Below are positions 26,101-34,666 of a stretch of 40,493 bases of DNA, one piece after another. Origin of the DNA: Planctomycetota bacterium. GTDB lineage: Bacteria; Planctomycetota; PUPC01; JACPCR01. Location: positions 1 to 40,493 of the forward strand of contig JASLXP010001235.1 in assembly GCA_030740295.1 (NCBI GenBank), written 5' to 3'. The notes under the pieces are model-generated. The model saw nothing but the letters and a program-made list of their open reading frames with translations. It searched no databases and was not told the DNA's origin. The translations under genes and the position numbers were made by a program. How positions within the stretch are numbered: the first letter of the stretch is position 1; every line of letters starts with the position of its first letter.

Positions 26101-29100
26101 CAGAGCGGATACTTTTTTCTGCTCTGTAAATGGCTTTTCCGGATCGAGGCCGCGGGTCAGGCGCAGGTCCGCGAACTTCGGTGCATCCTGCTTGAGCGAT
26201 AGCTCGCGGAACACCGTATTCTCGGGGTCGACGGCATAGATGCGAAGGTGCTGCCGGTCCCCAAGTTCTTCTCGTTTGATGGTGACGATTCCCTTTTCGG
26301 GCCGCAGGTTGGTTAAGAGCAGCGCCGGTTCACCCACGAAATCAAGATTCGTGAAGCTGCCGATGCTGCCTCCTCCGCCTCCCCCTTTGCCCGTGGCCCT
26401 TCCGCCAAACTCCTTGAGCTGTCGAGCCTTCTGTTCCTCCAATCTCTGCCATTTCTGGCCTGTCTTTGCCAGTTGCTCTCCCGTGTCTGTGGTGCGGACA
26501 CTCCACGGATTCAGCAGGAGCTCCGGCCGGGGCAGCATGTTGCCAGGGAACTTCTTCGCGTACTTGCGTTCGATGATGTAGCGGAACTCATCCCCAATTT
26601 TCCGACCCGAGACGTATTGAGAAGTCGCACGCATGATGTTGCCGTAACGGGCCTCAGGCGCGCGCACCCTGGCAAACGACTGATATGCCCCAAAGTCCGG
26701 CACAAAGCGGGTGGCGCTTACATGCACGCGGGTGAACTTGGAATCATTCGTCAGGCTGACACGTACCAGATCATCGCCGGCCTCGATTCCGGTAATCTGA
26801 AGCGGCTTGCGATCCTGGATCTCGAGAGCGCGCACACGAGACAGCAGCCAATCGTCTTCTTCATTGCCCTCGGCAACGCGCAAACCGATCAGTTGTCTCG
26901 CCTGTTTGAGGTAGAGGTCGTAATCGCCGGCCGGCAATCCGCCAATCTGCAGGAAACCGTTCTTGATGCCAAGTTTTGAGGACCATTGGCTGTGATAGGT
27001 GTTGCCCCTCTTTTGAAGCAGCGAAAACTCGTCGGTAGTCTTGGCGACAGCACTGCCCATGAACGGCACTGAAAAGGGCGTATCCGCCTTACCGTGAATG
27101 GTCGGCGGGTAGGTTCTCCTTGCCACGGCCGGATAGCAGGTCTTGGTGGTGCCTTGGCCGCCGCGGGCCTGCGCATGCTGAATGTTGGAGAGATGGCCCA
27201 GGGATACCGAGCCGCTCACATCGGTCTGAAGAACCGTGTGCACTGTGTTCTTGAAATGCCGGGGTTTGAAAGTCACGTAGACCGGGTGATTGGCCCGGGG
27301 CTCTCCCGACTTGCCCAGCACGCGCACGTGGTAATTGCCGTCAACCAGCGTGAAATGCAGGTCTTCGATCTTATCGGTCGAATCGATCTGGTTGAGGGTG
27401 TATTGGGCGTGGACGGCCTTATCTTCCTTCTTGTTCCCGCTGAGGTTTTTCACTTTTGCCTTCAGGGAAAACGAGAGCCGTGTGAGCTCGTCAGGCACCT
27501 GGAATTCATAAACAGATTCACGATCTTCGAAGAGTTTGAAGTTCGGAATCTCTTTCTGAGTGCTGACGTTCTGCCTGTCGACGGAAGCAATGACAAGTTT
27601 CACTTCTTCGAGGATGGAGAGCGATACCGGCCGGCCGTTTACGTAGAGCGCGGGCCGGACGAGGACCTTGGCTTTTTTGTGTTTCACGAGGGACTCTCGA
27701 TCCACGTGGATGCCTGCAACAAGCTCGTATCGCTCGGCCTGGTGAAGGAATGAATCGAGAATGGAAAAGCGATCGGATGCCTTCGTCTTGGGGCCGCCTG
27801 CGCTGAGGATGATGCTTTGCCGGCCGGGCCGATTGGTGAACGGCACATTGATGGCGCCGTCTTCATCGGACCAGTACTCATGCCCCGCAAGCCAGATGCT
27901 GGCCTCCTTCAGCACCTTGTTGTCATCATCAAACACCTTGAAACGATGTCCCGCGCTGGTATTAGTTTCGATGTAGTTGAGCCGGCCCTTGCGGATGAGC
28001 GCACGTGAGCTCTTGCCATTGCCGATGAACTCCACCACGTAAACGCCACGACTCTTGAGCGTCTGAAAATCAAAAGTGCGCGCAACGCGGCGCAGGGGGA
28101 TCTCATCGTATTTGTGAACCTTATCCTCATTGGCAACAAGGCCATCAAGGTCAATGTTCGTCCCTAACTCCCGGCCCTGATCGCGATAATAGTTGTAGGC
28201 ATTGAGCTCGTAGACTTTGACGATGAGGGACTTCACATTCTTGATATAGAGCCCGAGGGAGACCTTCTCGTCCGAGCGGAAAAGTTTCTTGTTGGTTGGG
28301 AGGAATTCGATATCCACCCGCTCCTTCAATGCCTGGTAACGGGCGGGCGAGAGCATGGAGTACCACTGCTCCATATCGCCGATGCCGTTGAGGATCTTCG
28401 TGGTGACGAAGACTTCTTTCAGCCAGCTCTCTTTGAAGTAAGCTTCGAACTCTTTTGCGGAAGGCGCATCAACGAGAAAGCGATCCAGATAACGGCGGAC
28501 GAGCTGCTCGTCGTTGCGAATGGGCGGCAGCCAGGTGATGGACTGGTAATTCGCATGAAGGTTCACGCGGTTGTATCGATTCTCCTTGCGATTGAGATAC
28601 TCAGGCCGGATGTAGTGCACCGGCCTCGGCAGCTTCAGGTATTCGACGAAGCGCTGCTTGTCGTAATTGCCCAGCTTTTCTTCGAAGACCAGCCGCTGGT
28701 AGAGGATGTTGGCCTTGAGCGAATTCTGCGAGGCTGGGAGTTTGCCTACAAAATTCCAGAGCCGAAGCAGGTGCGCGCCTCTCGTTTCTTCGTTGTGGGT
28801 CCAGTCTTCGTCAGGGCCGGGCTGAAGCTTGCTCATCACCGCGTTGATGTAGTTGCCGTTGTTCATGAGGGCCGGGGTCTTGCGGCCGAGGTCCTGGAGC
28901 TGCCCGAGGAGCATGTTGCGATGAATCCCGTGCGATCCAAATCCGCGGCTGTGCTTGTATTTGAGGTCGGCATCGACCAAGTCAACAAGGTTTATGTAAT
29001 CAGGGCGCTTCAATCGGCGCAGCAGGTCCCGCCTCTGGTCCGGATTGAGGTTCGCAGTGACCAGAAACTCGAGCGCGCTGTCTTCGAACCCGCCGAGGTT

Positions 29101-29571
29101 GTTTCGATAACGCCGGAAAGCATCCGCGGTGAGACGCTCCCGGCTGATGAGATTCTTGTCGAGGACCGAAGGCTTCTTTGCCGCCTGTCCACGCATTACT
29201 TTCTTCTGATGGTCGAATCGCAGACCAAGCCGCTGCTTGATGAAGGCGAGCGACTTCTTTGAATCCTTGTCGTACTGCAGCAAGGCCTGCCGATTTCGGA
29301 TCTCTTCCACACGGCCGGTGTATCGGTAACGCTTGATCCATTGGGCGAGCAGCTTTTCCACCTCAGCAAACTTCCCCTGGTGCTGCAGGTGCAGGCAGTG
29401 ATAGTAGTAGTAGTCCTCAGTCCCCGGAATGAGCTGTTTGAGCGGCTCTGAGCGGTCACGGGCGAGCGCGAACTTCTCGATGAAACCAATGTCGTTCGCA
29501 GTGAGCCCGAAAGAAGGAAGGAAGAAAAGAACGGCCGCCGCCCATCGCGCATTAAGCGTCTTGCGGTTCAT
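23179..29571 (-). CDS. Giant exported protein of unknown function (2130 residues)
   Basis: Start at 29571 with GAGGGC just upstream, then a signal peptide (AAAVLFFLPSFGLTA). The first ~400 residues are helical (TPR-like starts such as EKLLAQWIKRY). About 410-1000 is beta-rich with repeated Ig-like patterns (NKKLFRSDEKVSLGLYIKNV; HVDRESLVKHKKAKVLVRPA), resembling the macroglobulin-type domains of alpha-2-macroglobulins. A six-Gly run sits near 1063, and a Lys/Ala-rich helical, low-complexity stretch near 1360-1430. TPR-like helices and beta domains end the protein. The thioester motif GCGEQ of true alpha-2-macroglobulins is absent. No transmembrane helix beyond the signal, so periplasmic or secreted. 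Proposed, not shown: a structural or protease-trapping envelope protein. Confidence 0.8.
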   Translation of the reverse strand: MNRKTLNARWAAAVLFFLPSFGLTANDIGFIEKFALARDRSEPLKQLIPGTEDYYYYHCLHLQHQGKFAEVEKLLAQWIKRYRYTGRVEEIRNRQALLQYDKDSKKSLAFIKQRLGLRFDHQKKVMRGQAAKKPSVLDKNLISRERLTADAFRRYRNNLGGFEDSALEFLVTANLNPDQRRDLLRRLKRPDYINLVDLVDADLKYKHSRGFGSHGIHRNMLLGQLQDLGRKTPALMNNGNYINAVMSKLQPGPDEDWTHNEETRGAHLLRLWNFVGKLPASQNSLKANILYQRLVFEEKLGNYDKQRFVEYLKLPRPVHYIRPEYLNRKENRYNRVNLHANYQSITWLPPIRNDEQLVRRYLDRFLVDAPSAKEFEAYFKESWLKEVFVTTKILNGIGDMEQWYSMLSPARYQALKERVDIEFLPTNKKLFRSDEKVSLGLYIKNVKSLIVKVYELNAYNYYRDQGRELGTNIDLDGLVANEDKVHKYDEIPLRRVARTFDFQTLKSRGVYVVEFIGNGKSSRALIRKGRLNYIETNTSAGHRFKVFDDDNKVLKEASIWLAGHEYWSDEDGAINVPFTNRPGRQSIILSAGGPKTKASDRFSILDSFLHQAERYELVAGIHVDRESLVKHKKAKVLVRPALYVNGRPVSLSILEEVKLVIASVDRQNVSTQKEIPNFKLFEDRESVYEFQVPDELTRLSFSLKAKVKNLSGNKKEDKAVHAQYTLNQIDSTDKIEDLHFTLVDGNYHVRVLGKSGEPRANHPVYVTFKPRHFKNTVHTVLQTDVSGSVSLGHLSNIQHAQARGGQGTTKTCYPAVARRTYPPTIHGKADTPFSVPFMGSAVAKTTDEFSLLQKRGNTYHSQWSSKLGIKNGFLQIGGLPAGDYDLYLKQARQLIGLRVAEGNEEDDWLLSRVRALEIQDRKPLQITGIEAGDDLVRVSLTNDSKFTRVHVSATRFVPDFGAYQSFARVRAPEARYGNIMRATSQYVSGRKIGDEFRYIIERKYAKKFPGNMLPRPELLLNPWSVRTTDTGEQLAKTGQKWQRLEEQKARQLKEFGGRATGKGGGGGGSIGSFTNLDFVGEPALLLTNLRPEKGIVTIKREELGDRQHLRIYAVDPENTVFRELSLKQDAPKFADLRLTRGLDPEKPFTEQKKVSALKAGEKFVLNDITTSKFEAYDSLPKVYSLLNTLSGNSTLQEFVFINNWPGLKPEEKQEKYSKYACHELNFFIYRKDPEFFKKVIQPYLKNKKDKTFLDRWLLEEDLDSYLDAWKFAQLNVAERILLGQNIRARQASLARHVKEKFDMIPPNVERFNQLFKTAIKGSALDTADKYGFAQAGKKLLKRMPQKPGAALPPMDAPETAASAPSSGFSRNENKKMAQDKLVDRKEMALAEKSKAVLAKKSKGRQGLKDLAAKADEEDEAGGEAFYRSEGQSRKQARQFYRKLEKTSEWAENNYYKLTIHQQNAGLVKVNGFWNDYAAFQGEGEFLSTHFPLATGNFAEMMFALSVLDLPFESKEHKVTFDGPQMDLIGGSPAVLFHKEILEAKDAEDKTPILVSQNFFKHNDRYRHVNNERLDKYVTDEFLIHTVYGCQVVITNPTSSRQKLDILLQIPHGSVPVMNGFYTRSFHWELQPYSTRTFDYHFYFPAPGDYSLFPVHVAKNEALIARGEDRTLKVVREPTRRDTESWEFVSQNSANDNVAKHLDTNNLNRINLNDIAFRMRDKAFFARTIKLLKERHAYNNALWSYGILHNDVNTIREYLKHNNGFVKQSGGVIDCELVTFDPVERKTYEHLEYKPLVNPRAHQLGGRRKILNTRFFQQYQRLMKALTYSPKPDDDDLLAVTYYLLLQDRVEEAADTFARANRVKVKENMQYDYLQAYLAMHRGKLEDAAAMSRKYASHPVDRWRNRFTEIKDHLDEIKGEGPQIRDDEDRSQQQTKLAATEPGFDFTVEARKVNLNYQNVRDCLVNFYRMDVELLFSKNPFVQQHAGQFAYIRPNATRTFKLDADKTTLSFDLPKEFHNQNVMVEIQSGGIRKSQPYFSNSIALQVIENYGHLKITHQETGKPLKAVYVKVYARLNNGQHRFYKDGYTDLRGRFDFTSLNTNLIDQVNRFSMLVLSDDDGAIVREAAKPKM

Positions 29572-29988
29572 GTTGCCCTCGATATGTGGGTGGGGAATCG
29601 TTTGGTTCTGTCGCAGATGCTACGAATACCAGAAACGGCCTTGAGAGGCCATTTTATTCAGACGTATTGGTGGTGGGGAGGTTACAGATGGGAGTGTTCT
29701 GGGCAGCAAGCGCTGGAATTCGATACTGAGCTCAGAAACCTGTTCTGAACCAGATCAAGACGGCAGGCCATGTCCCGTTTATTGGCGCGGATTGCTGGTG
29801 GAGGGTTCACAGACTCAGCAAAACCACTTGTATAGATCCCGCTCCATCTGATTGAGCGTGAGCAGCAACATGCGCTGCGAATTCCATCGCTCGCCTGAAT
29901 CCTGATAGTTGCGTGTGCATATCCGACCACCACGTTTCAGAAAGCGTGCACTATTCGCGATGGAAACTGCCATCCCTACGCCTACAGA
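29572..29988. other. Intergenic stretch, no gene supported
   Basis: About 417 bases between the FHA-toroid gene and the giant gene, both minus strand. It holds a tight 5-bp hairpin GGCCT-TGAG-AGGCC (29637-29650) without a T tract on the minus strand. A short minus frame (29682-29933) has Cys/Ser-rich random-looking sequence and no ribosome binding site. The giant gene's promoter should lie here but I could not place it. Confidence 0.5.
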
Positions 29989-32499
29989 TCACTGTAAGAA
30001 CAGATCATCCAGATCCGGGGCCGAGCCAAAGCTGTTGAGAGCTTCGGAGTATCGGTAGTAAACCTCGAGACAGAGGGCGCCGAGGGCGGTGGTGTAAACC
30101 CGGCTCGCCCTTCCTCCGTGAGTGTCGCCCTTGGGGTCCCAACTGCCCGCGTGGTCACCTTCACGGGATTGGTTATCCAGGAGGACATCCCGGATACGCC
30201 GGTTCCACCAGATGCGGTATTCGCCGCCCATGTTGTGCATCGCGTAGGTGGCGTAATACCAGTGGTAAAAGTTCTTGCGCTGCCAGGAAGGCGCGTTCCC
30301 TTTCGTAATCTTGGCGCCCTTGACGAGCAGGTGCGATTTCACACCAACGCCGCTGAACTGCCGCACCACCATCCCGGCCGCGGTCATGGAAGGACTTGCC
30401 CCATAGGTCTGAGTGGGGGTGTATGTGTAGCCGACCGCGCCGCTCGAATTCTGGCCTGCTCCCATATCGGTCAGGCTGTCGACATACGAAACACCGCGCG
30501 AATAGACGCTGTGATCGAATTTGATTTGAGCGAGCTTGGCGGTCTTCAGTGCCTGCATGCCCCAGCCGCTGACAGACATGTCGCTGGTGCCACTGTTGGC
30601 CGAATAGCGCCAGCCGCCGTCCGGATTGACGCCCTTTTCCAGGTACTCGACGGCCTTGCGAGCCGCGATTCCGATACGCTCGTCCCGCGCGCGGCCAAAG
30701 GCTTCGCAAAGGGCGATGGTAGCGATGGAATGGGAGTAGATATTTGCGTTGATCGCACCGTTCTTTTTGTTCTGCACCTGGATCAGCCACTCTATGCCTT
30801 TGAGAACGTTGCGGCGATATTCGCCGCGGCGCGTGGTGTGGCCGCCGCCCATGAGTGCCAGCAGCGCCGCCCCGGTGATGGCGCTTTCCACGCCTGCGGC
30901 GCCTTCATGCTTGCTGGGATCCCAATGCCCGTCGGGCTCCTGATGGATGGCCAGCCAATGGAGCGCGGCATCGACGGCTGAGCGTGCTTCTACGCCGCCG
31001 TAGCGTGTCATTGCACGGAAGAATTCTCCGGTGCCGAAAAGGTTCACGTTCGCAGGGCCCAGCCTGCCAATGGCGGATACATCCTGATCGCCGAATGCTT
31101 TTGGTAAAACCTTGAGCGTCCGGCTCGGCCTAGGCGCACGGTTGATCGTGTAAAGCTTTGGCTTGTTGCGGGGGGTCGGTTTTTCGTACTTGAAGATATC
31201 TGCCGGGGTCGGGACGTCCGCGGCAATGGGTGTCAGCGCGAATGTAGTAGTCTCAGAAATCTCAGTGATCTCTTCCGGCGCGTCGATATCAATTTCGGTC
31301 GCGGATATATCAATCTCGGGCGTGTCGACTTCGATGTTATCCGTCTGAATGACTTCCTGGGTGACTTCCACTTCGGTGGGCTGAACGGTCACCTGGATGT
31401 CCGGCGTTTCCTCGAGTTCGAATTCGTCCGGCAATTCTTCGACCTGCTCCTGAATGATGTCACGCTGAGGATCGTTGAGCTCGAATTCTTCGATTTCCGG
31501 CTCGGCGATCGTGAACTCGAATTCTTCCATCTTTTTCTTCGTGCTCGCATATGAGGACAGCCGATAGAAGAACATGCCAACTCCAAGCAGCACAAAGATG
31601 AGCAGCCCGTAAACCACGGCCCGCCAGTTGATGATCTCCGTATCGGCCGGCTCGATCCATCCGCGTGCCATGACGGCCTGGCCGCCGGATACGATGCCGA
31701 GTGGAGAAGGAAGCACAACTTCCGCGGGAGTCGGTGTCGAGGCTAAATCTGGTGTAGGCGCCTGAGCTGTTACTTCTTCGAGGGCTGGTGATGGTTCAAC
31801 CGGCTCTCCGGATGCATCGGATTCTGGCTCAGCCAATTGTTCCGGTTCATTCTCCGGAGATGCCTCCACTTCAGTCGAATTCTCACTCACTTCATTCTGT
31901 GCTGAGGCAGGAGTCTTCTGAGCCTGAATGTCTTCGCTCGTTAGCGCCGCTGCAGGTTTTACAGTGCGGGTAGCTTCGGTTTTGGGCTTAACCATCAGCG
32001 ATTCTTCATCTGAAATCGGCTTCGCTTTCCGTCGAGGACGGAGGACGCGGGTCTTTTCTGTCTTCGGCTCGATGAACTCCTCTTCCGGCTCATCGGTGAC
32101 AGGCTCGTTATCGGGCGCGGGGAACATCACTGTTTCCAAATCCTCGTGCGCGGCCGCTGCCGGGCTCTCCCGGACCTCTTCCGCAGGTCCTGCTTTCTTG
32201 TTCTTTTCAGGAATCTTCAGGTCGAAACGCAGCTTGAGAGGACCGAAATGAATGGTATCCCCCGGCTCGAGCAGCATTGGCTCGCCGGCCGCGAGCTTGG
32301 CGCCGTTCATTCCCGTCCCATTCCTGCTGCCCAAGTCTTCGATGAAGTATTCGCCGTCCACGCGGGTCACCACACAATGATGCCTGCTGACCGCGGTATG
32401 CTTTACCTGGATCGCATTGCCCGACGTGCGGCCAAGGGACGCTTCATTCCCGCTCCACTTGTAGATTCTCTTATTTTTTTCGTCTATGAGGACGGGCAT
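29989..32499 (-). CDS. FHA domain - membrane helix - alpha/alpha-toroid (squalene-cyclase-like) protein
   Basis: An 836-residue protein. Residues 1-95 are an FHA phosphothreonine-binding domain with its key residues: Gly23-Arg24, Ser38-Arg39-His40, and GSRNG at 57-61. A Pro/Glu-rich linker carries two TR(V/T)(L/V)(R/K)P motifs (Thr150, Thr177), possible phospho-sites. One membrane helix lies at about 293-313 (YGLLIFVLLGVGMFFY), then an acidic stretch to about 430. Residues ~490-836 are prenyltransferase/squalene-cyclase-type toroid repeats (DGHWDPSKHEG, NPDGGWRY, HAGSWDPKGD). The DXDD acid of true cyclases is not seen, so a binding role is likelier than terpene chemistry. FHA inside, toroid in the periplasm. 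It follows exbB-exbD and the protease pair with 13 bases to the protease stop. Confidence 0.88.
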   Translation of the reverse strand: MPVLIDEKNKRIYKWSGNEASLGRTSGNAIQVKHTAVSRHHCVVTRVDGEYFIEDLGSRNGTGMNGAKLAAGEPMLLEPGDTIHFGPLKLRFDLKIPEKNKKAGPAEEVRESPAAAAHEDLETVMFPAPDNEPVTDEPEEEFIEPKTEKTRVLRPRRKAKPISDEESLMVKPKTEATRTVKPAAALTSEDIQAQKTPASAQNEVSENSTEVEASPENEPEQLAEPESDASGEPVEPSPALEEVTAQAPTPDLASTPTPAEVVLPSPLGIVSGGQAVMARGWIEPADTEIINWRAVVYGLLIFVLLGVGMFFYRLSSYASTKKKMEEFEFTIAEPEIEEFELNDPQRDIIQEQVEELPDEFELEETPDIQVTVQPTEVEVTQEVIQTDNIEVDTPEIDISATEIDIDAPEEITEISETTTFALTPIAADVPTPADIFKYEKPTPRNKPKLYTINRAPRPSRTLKVLPKAFGDQDVSAIGRLGPANVNLFGTGEFFRAMTRYGGVEARSAVDAALHWLAIHQEPDGHWDPSKHEGAAGVESAITGAALLALMGGGHTTRRGEYRRNVLKGIEWLIQVQNKKNGAINANIYSHSIATIALCEAFGRARDERIGIAARKAVEYLEKGVNPDGGWRYSANSGTSDMSVSGWGMQALKTAKLAQIKFDHSVYSRGVSYVDSLTDMGAGQNSSGAVGYTYTPTQTYGASPSMTAAGMVVRQFSGVGVKSHLLVKGAKITKGNAPSWQRKNFYHWYYATYAMHNMGGEYRIWWNRRIRDVLLDNQSREGDHAGSWDPKGDTHGGRASRVYTTALGALCLEVYYRYSEALNSFGSAPDLDDLFLQ

Positions 32500-32512
32500 G
32501 GGGAATCAGGGA

Positions 32513-32929
32513 TCACGTGTTGCGACGAACTTCGAAAAATCTCTGCGATCGGAAGAAACAGACTTCAAACTCCAGGAAAAAATTCACCTGTCCCAGGAGC
32601 ACCGGTACTTCGTCTGTCTTAGTCCAAGCGAAAGCCATCCTCACAGGCGGAATGTCCGACACTGTTGCTTCTAACAGCAGAGCACGGGCTTCAATACAGG
32701 CCAGGTTACCGGTCAACTGAATCTCGACATCTTGTTTCTCCCATTTTGCACCCAATGAGAGACCGGCCTGGTATGGCAGGACATTTACAGAAGAGCCTGT
32801 ATCAAGCAAAGCGGACAATTCCAAACTGTTGGGCCCAATGCTCAATGTCAGCGGGAGGAGAGGCTGAAGACTTGAGTTGCCCAAAGATTGCTCTACAGCA
32901 ACAAACGGGAATCGAAGAGCATTAGCCAT
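32513..32929 (-). CDS. Retropepsin-like clan AA aspartic protease
   Basis: A 138-residue protein with LLDTGSSVNVLP at about residues 40-51, the DTGS active-site motif of retroviral-type aspartic proteases, and the conserved blocks VEIQLTGNLA and PVLLGQVNFFLEFEVCF. As a single-lobe enzyme it would act as a dimer. The ATG at 32929 is preferred over TTG at 32944 because AAGAGG lies just upstream. It overlaps the small gene before it by 8 bases. From memory, near-identical protease plus small-protein pairs are common in cyanobacteria, which points to a transferable cassette. Substrate unknown. Confidence 0.85.
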   Translation of the reverse strand: MANALRFPFVAVEQSLGNSSLQPLLPLTLSIGPNSLELSALLDTGSSVNVLPYQAGLSLGAKWEKQDVEIQLTGNLACIEARALLLEATVSDIPPVRMAFAWTKTDEVPVLLGQVNFFLEFEVCFFRSQRFFEVRRNT

Positions 32930-33128
32930 CAGAATCCTCTTCAAGCAGTTTTATCAATTGCTCTGCCGCCGAAAATGCATTGTGCGGTGACCACACTGGG
33001 TAAGCCTGCTGTTCGCTGAGATCAATCTCCTCATCTTTGGCCAGATCAGAAACCAGCGTCTGTAAAACACGAAACTTTGCCGGTCTTGGCAGAGCGTGCA
33101 GTTCATTGATGATCTCATCGACAGACAT
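32922..33128 (-). CDS. Small antitoxin-like partner of the aspartic protease
   Basis: A 68-residue acidic protein starting at 33128 (GAGGAAAC upstream; the frame is open further to 33179). The N-terminal half (VDEIINELHALPRPAKFRVL) is helical and resembles small DUF2281/addiction-type proteins. The C-terminal part (YPVWSPHNAFSAAEQLIKLL) matches what I recall from the small partner of cyanobacterial retropepsin-like proteases. It overlaps the protease gene, so translation is coupled. It may be a substrate, inhibitor or antitoxin of the protease; the sequence does not tell which. Confidence 0.7.
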   Translation of the reverse strand: MSVDEIINELHALPRPAKFRVLQTLVSDLAKDEEIDLSEQQAYPVWSPHNAFSAAEQLIKLLEEDSDG

Positions 33129-33194
33129 GACAGTTTCCTCAGAGGGTAGATGGACACATATCCAAATCCGTAAAATCACCTCCGTGTTGACCAG

Positions 33195-33623
33195 CTATTC
33201 CGCAATCTCCACCGTGGCCGATACCTTCGATACACCGGCCTGGGCACAGCAGCTCATCACTGCGGCGATCTGTTCCCACTTCACACGGCGGTCACCTCGA
33301 ATGATTACGGCCTGGTCGTTGTTGCGGACCTTGGCGCGACTCAAGTTTACTGTCAGCGCCGGCAGGGACATCTTTTCGTTGTCGACATGGTAGTAGGCTT
33401 TGTCGCCGGGCAGGTAACGGACGTTCACCACGATGGGCCGGGCCGGCGGTTTTTTCACTTTGAGCTTGCGGCTCTGGATCGGCAGATTGATGGAAAGATC
33501 TTGCTCCATCTTGATGAATGATGTGGTCACGAGGAAGAAAATGATCAGCAGGAATACGCAATCGATCATGGGGTCGAGATTAACCCTCATTTCTTCGTCG
33601 TCTTCGATGCCTTTGAACTTCAT
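33195..33623 (-). CDS. exbD: ExbD/TolR-type proton channel subunit (second copy)
   Basis: A 142-residue protein with one membrane helix (about 18-36) holding the proton-relay Asp21 (LDPMIDCVFLLIIFFLVTTS) and a periplasmic C-terminal domain (VRNNDQAVIIRGDRRV). Its ATG overlaps the stop of the upstream exbB (ATGA), as in the first pair. It differs clearly from the ExbD at 8784, so the two pairs are paralogous modules and not a recent duplication. It is followed by the protease pair and the FHA-toroid gene. Confidence 0.93.
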   Translation of the reverse strand: MKFKGIEDDEEMRVNLDPMIDCVFLLIIFFLVTTSFIKMEQDLSINLPIQSRKLKVKKPPARPIVVNVRYLPGDKAYYHVDNEKMSLPALTVNLSRAKVRNNDQAVIIRGDRRVKWEQIAAVMSCCAQAGVSKVSATVEIAE

Positions 33624-34666
33624 CCGCTCGGCCCTCCTGCACCCGCCTGCCTTGCCTGGGCCTCGATCATCCGCTGCTTCAAGTGCGCGAGCTCTTGAAC
33701 GAACTCAGCGGCCAGGCCCTCGCAATCCGCAATGAGCAAAGTGAGCTTCTGATTGAAAACAAAGAAGGTGAACAACGAAGGCACTGCCACGGTCAGACCG
33801 GCTGCGGTGGTAAGCAGGGCGATCTTGATGCCGTCTGCCATGGCCTGTGATTTCGCCGCGCTTGCCGCATCATCGGACAGGCTGTCAAAGCAAACAATCA
33901 TACCGATCACGGTACCGAGCAGCCCGATCAAAGGCGCGACCGCGGCAATGAAATTCAAGCCCTTCAGCGGGGTACGGAGCAGACTGATCTGGCGCATGGC
34001 TTCACTTTCAGCCCTCACGCGAATGTCCTCCATGGTCGAAGTCTTGAAATTGTTGACCATGGCCCGGCAGATGTTGGGAAAGAAGCCCCTTTCATTGAGG
34101 GCAAGCCCGGCAAACTTGTCCAGATCGCCGGCGAGTACAGCGGCCCGGGCCTCGTCAACAAACTGCTTGGGACACTGCTTCTTCCGCCGATAAACCCACA
34201 TGCTGTTGATGGCGATAATGATCATTATCAAAAGTAGAAACGCGAGGGGGTACATCAGGGGCCCGCCGCTGAAGAACCAGCCCAGCAAAGTCTGACGGCT
34301 CAGAATGGTGGAAGGCCCCAGACCTGAGACGCGGCTCCATTTCTTGCTCGGATCCACCTTGCCCGCGATGCGTTGTACCTTGAACTCGCCGCCGGCCGCG
34401 CCCTTTGATCCTATCGCAACAACCTTATAAAAAGCGCCATTACTTTTATAGATATCACCCACTTCAAGAGAACTGACATCCGTTTCGGTAACCACGCTGA
34501 ATTCCTTCTGATCACCGCGCTCCAGGGCATCCATCTCGTCCTTGAAGGTGTCGTCTTCCGTCTCGAGGAGGGAATCGAGGTCCGGCTCAAATTCCTGGGC
34601 GCGAAGGCTCGCACAACAGAGCCCTGCCACGATAGCACAAACGTTCATGTGTCTTGTCATCATCAT
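33620..34666 (-). CDS. exbB: ExbB/TolQ-type proton channel subunit with extended periplasmic N-terminus (second copy)
   Basis: 348 residues from ATG 34666 (AAGGA nine bases upstream; a GTG at 34672 is possible). A signal peptide (NVCAIVAGLCCASLRA) and a periplasmic N-terminal region of about 100 residues (FYKVVAIGSKGAAGGEF) precede the channel: three membrane helices with GLLGTVIG and LLTTAAGL, carrying the Thr residues of the ExbB proton path. The N-terminal region is acidic and of no recognised family, unlike the TIG domain of the first ExbB. Overlaps exbD by 4 bases. The likely client is the FHA-toroid protein encoded in the same run of genes. Confidence 0.9.
   Translation of the reverse strand: MMMTRHMNVCAIVAGLCCASLRAQEFEPDLDSLLETEDDTFKDEMDALERGDQKEFSVVTETDVSSLEVGDIYKSNGAFYKVVAIGSKGAAGGEFKVQRIAGKVDPSKKWSRVSGLGPSTILSRQTLLGWFFSGGPLMYPLAFLLLIMIIIAINSMWVYRRKKQCPKQFVDEARAAVLAGDLDKFAGLALNERGFFPNICRAMVNNFKTSTMEDIRVRAESEAMRQISLLRTPLKGLNFIAAVAPLIGLLGTVIGMIVCFDSLSDDAASAAKSQAMADGIKIALLTTAAGLTVAVPSLFTFFVFNQKLTLLIADCEGLAAEFVQELAHLKQRMIEAQARQAGAGGPSG

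Noticed and set aside
29682..29933. 83-residue minus frame upstream of the giant gene
   Set aside because: Cys/Ser-rich random-like sequence, no ribosome binding site, no recognisable domain.
29989..31000. The toroid domain as a true squalene-hopene cyclase
   Set aside because: The catalytic DXDD acid motif is not visible and the domain is fused to FHA and a membrane helix, so a binding role is likelier.
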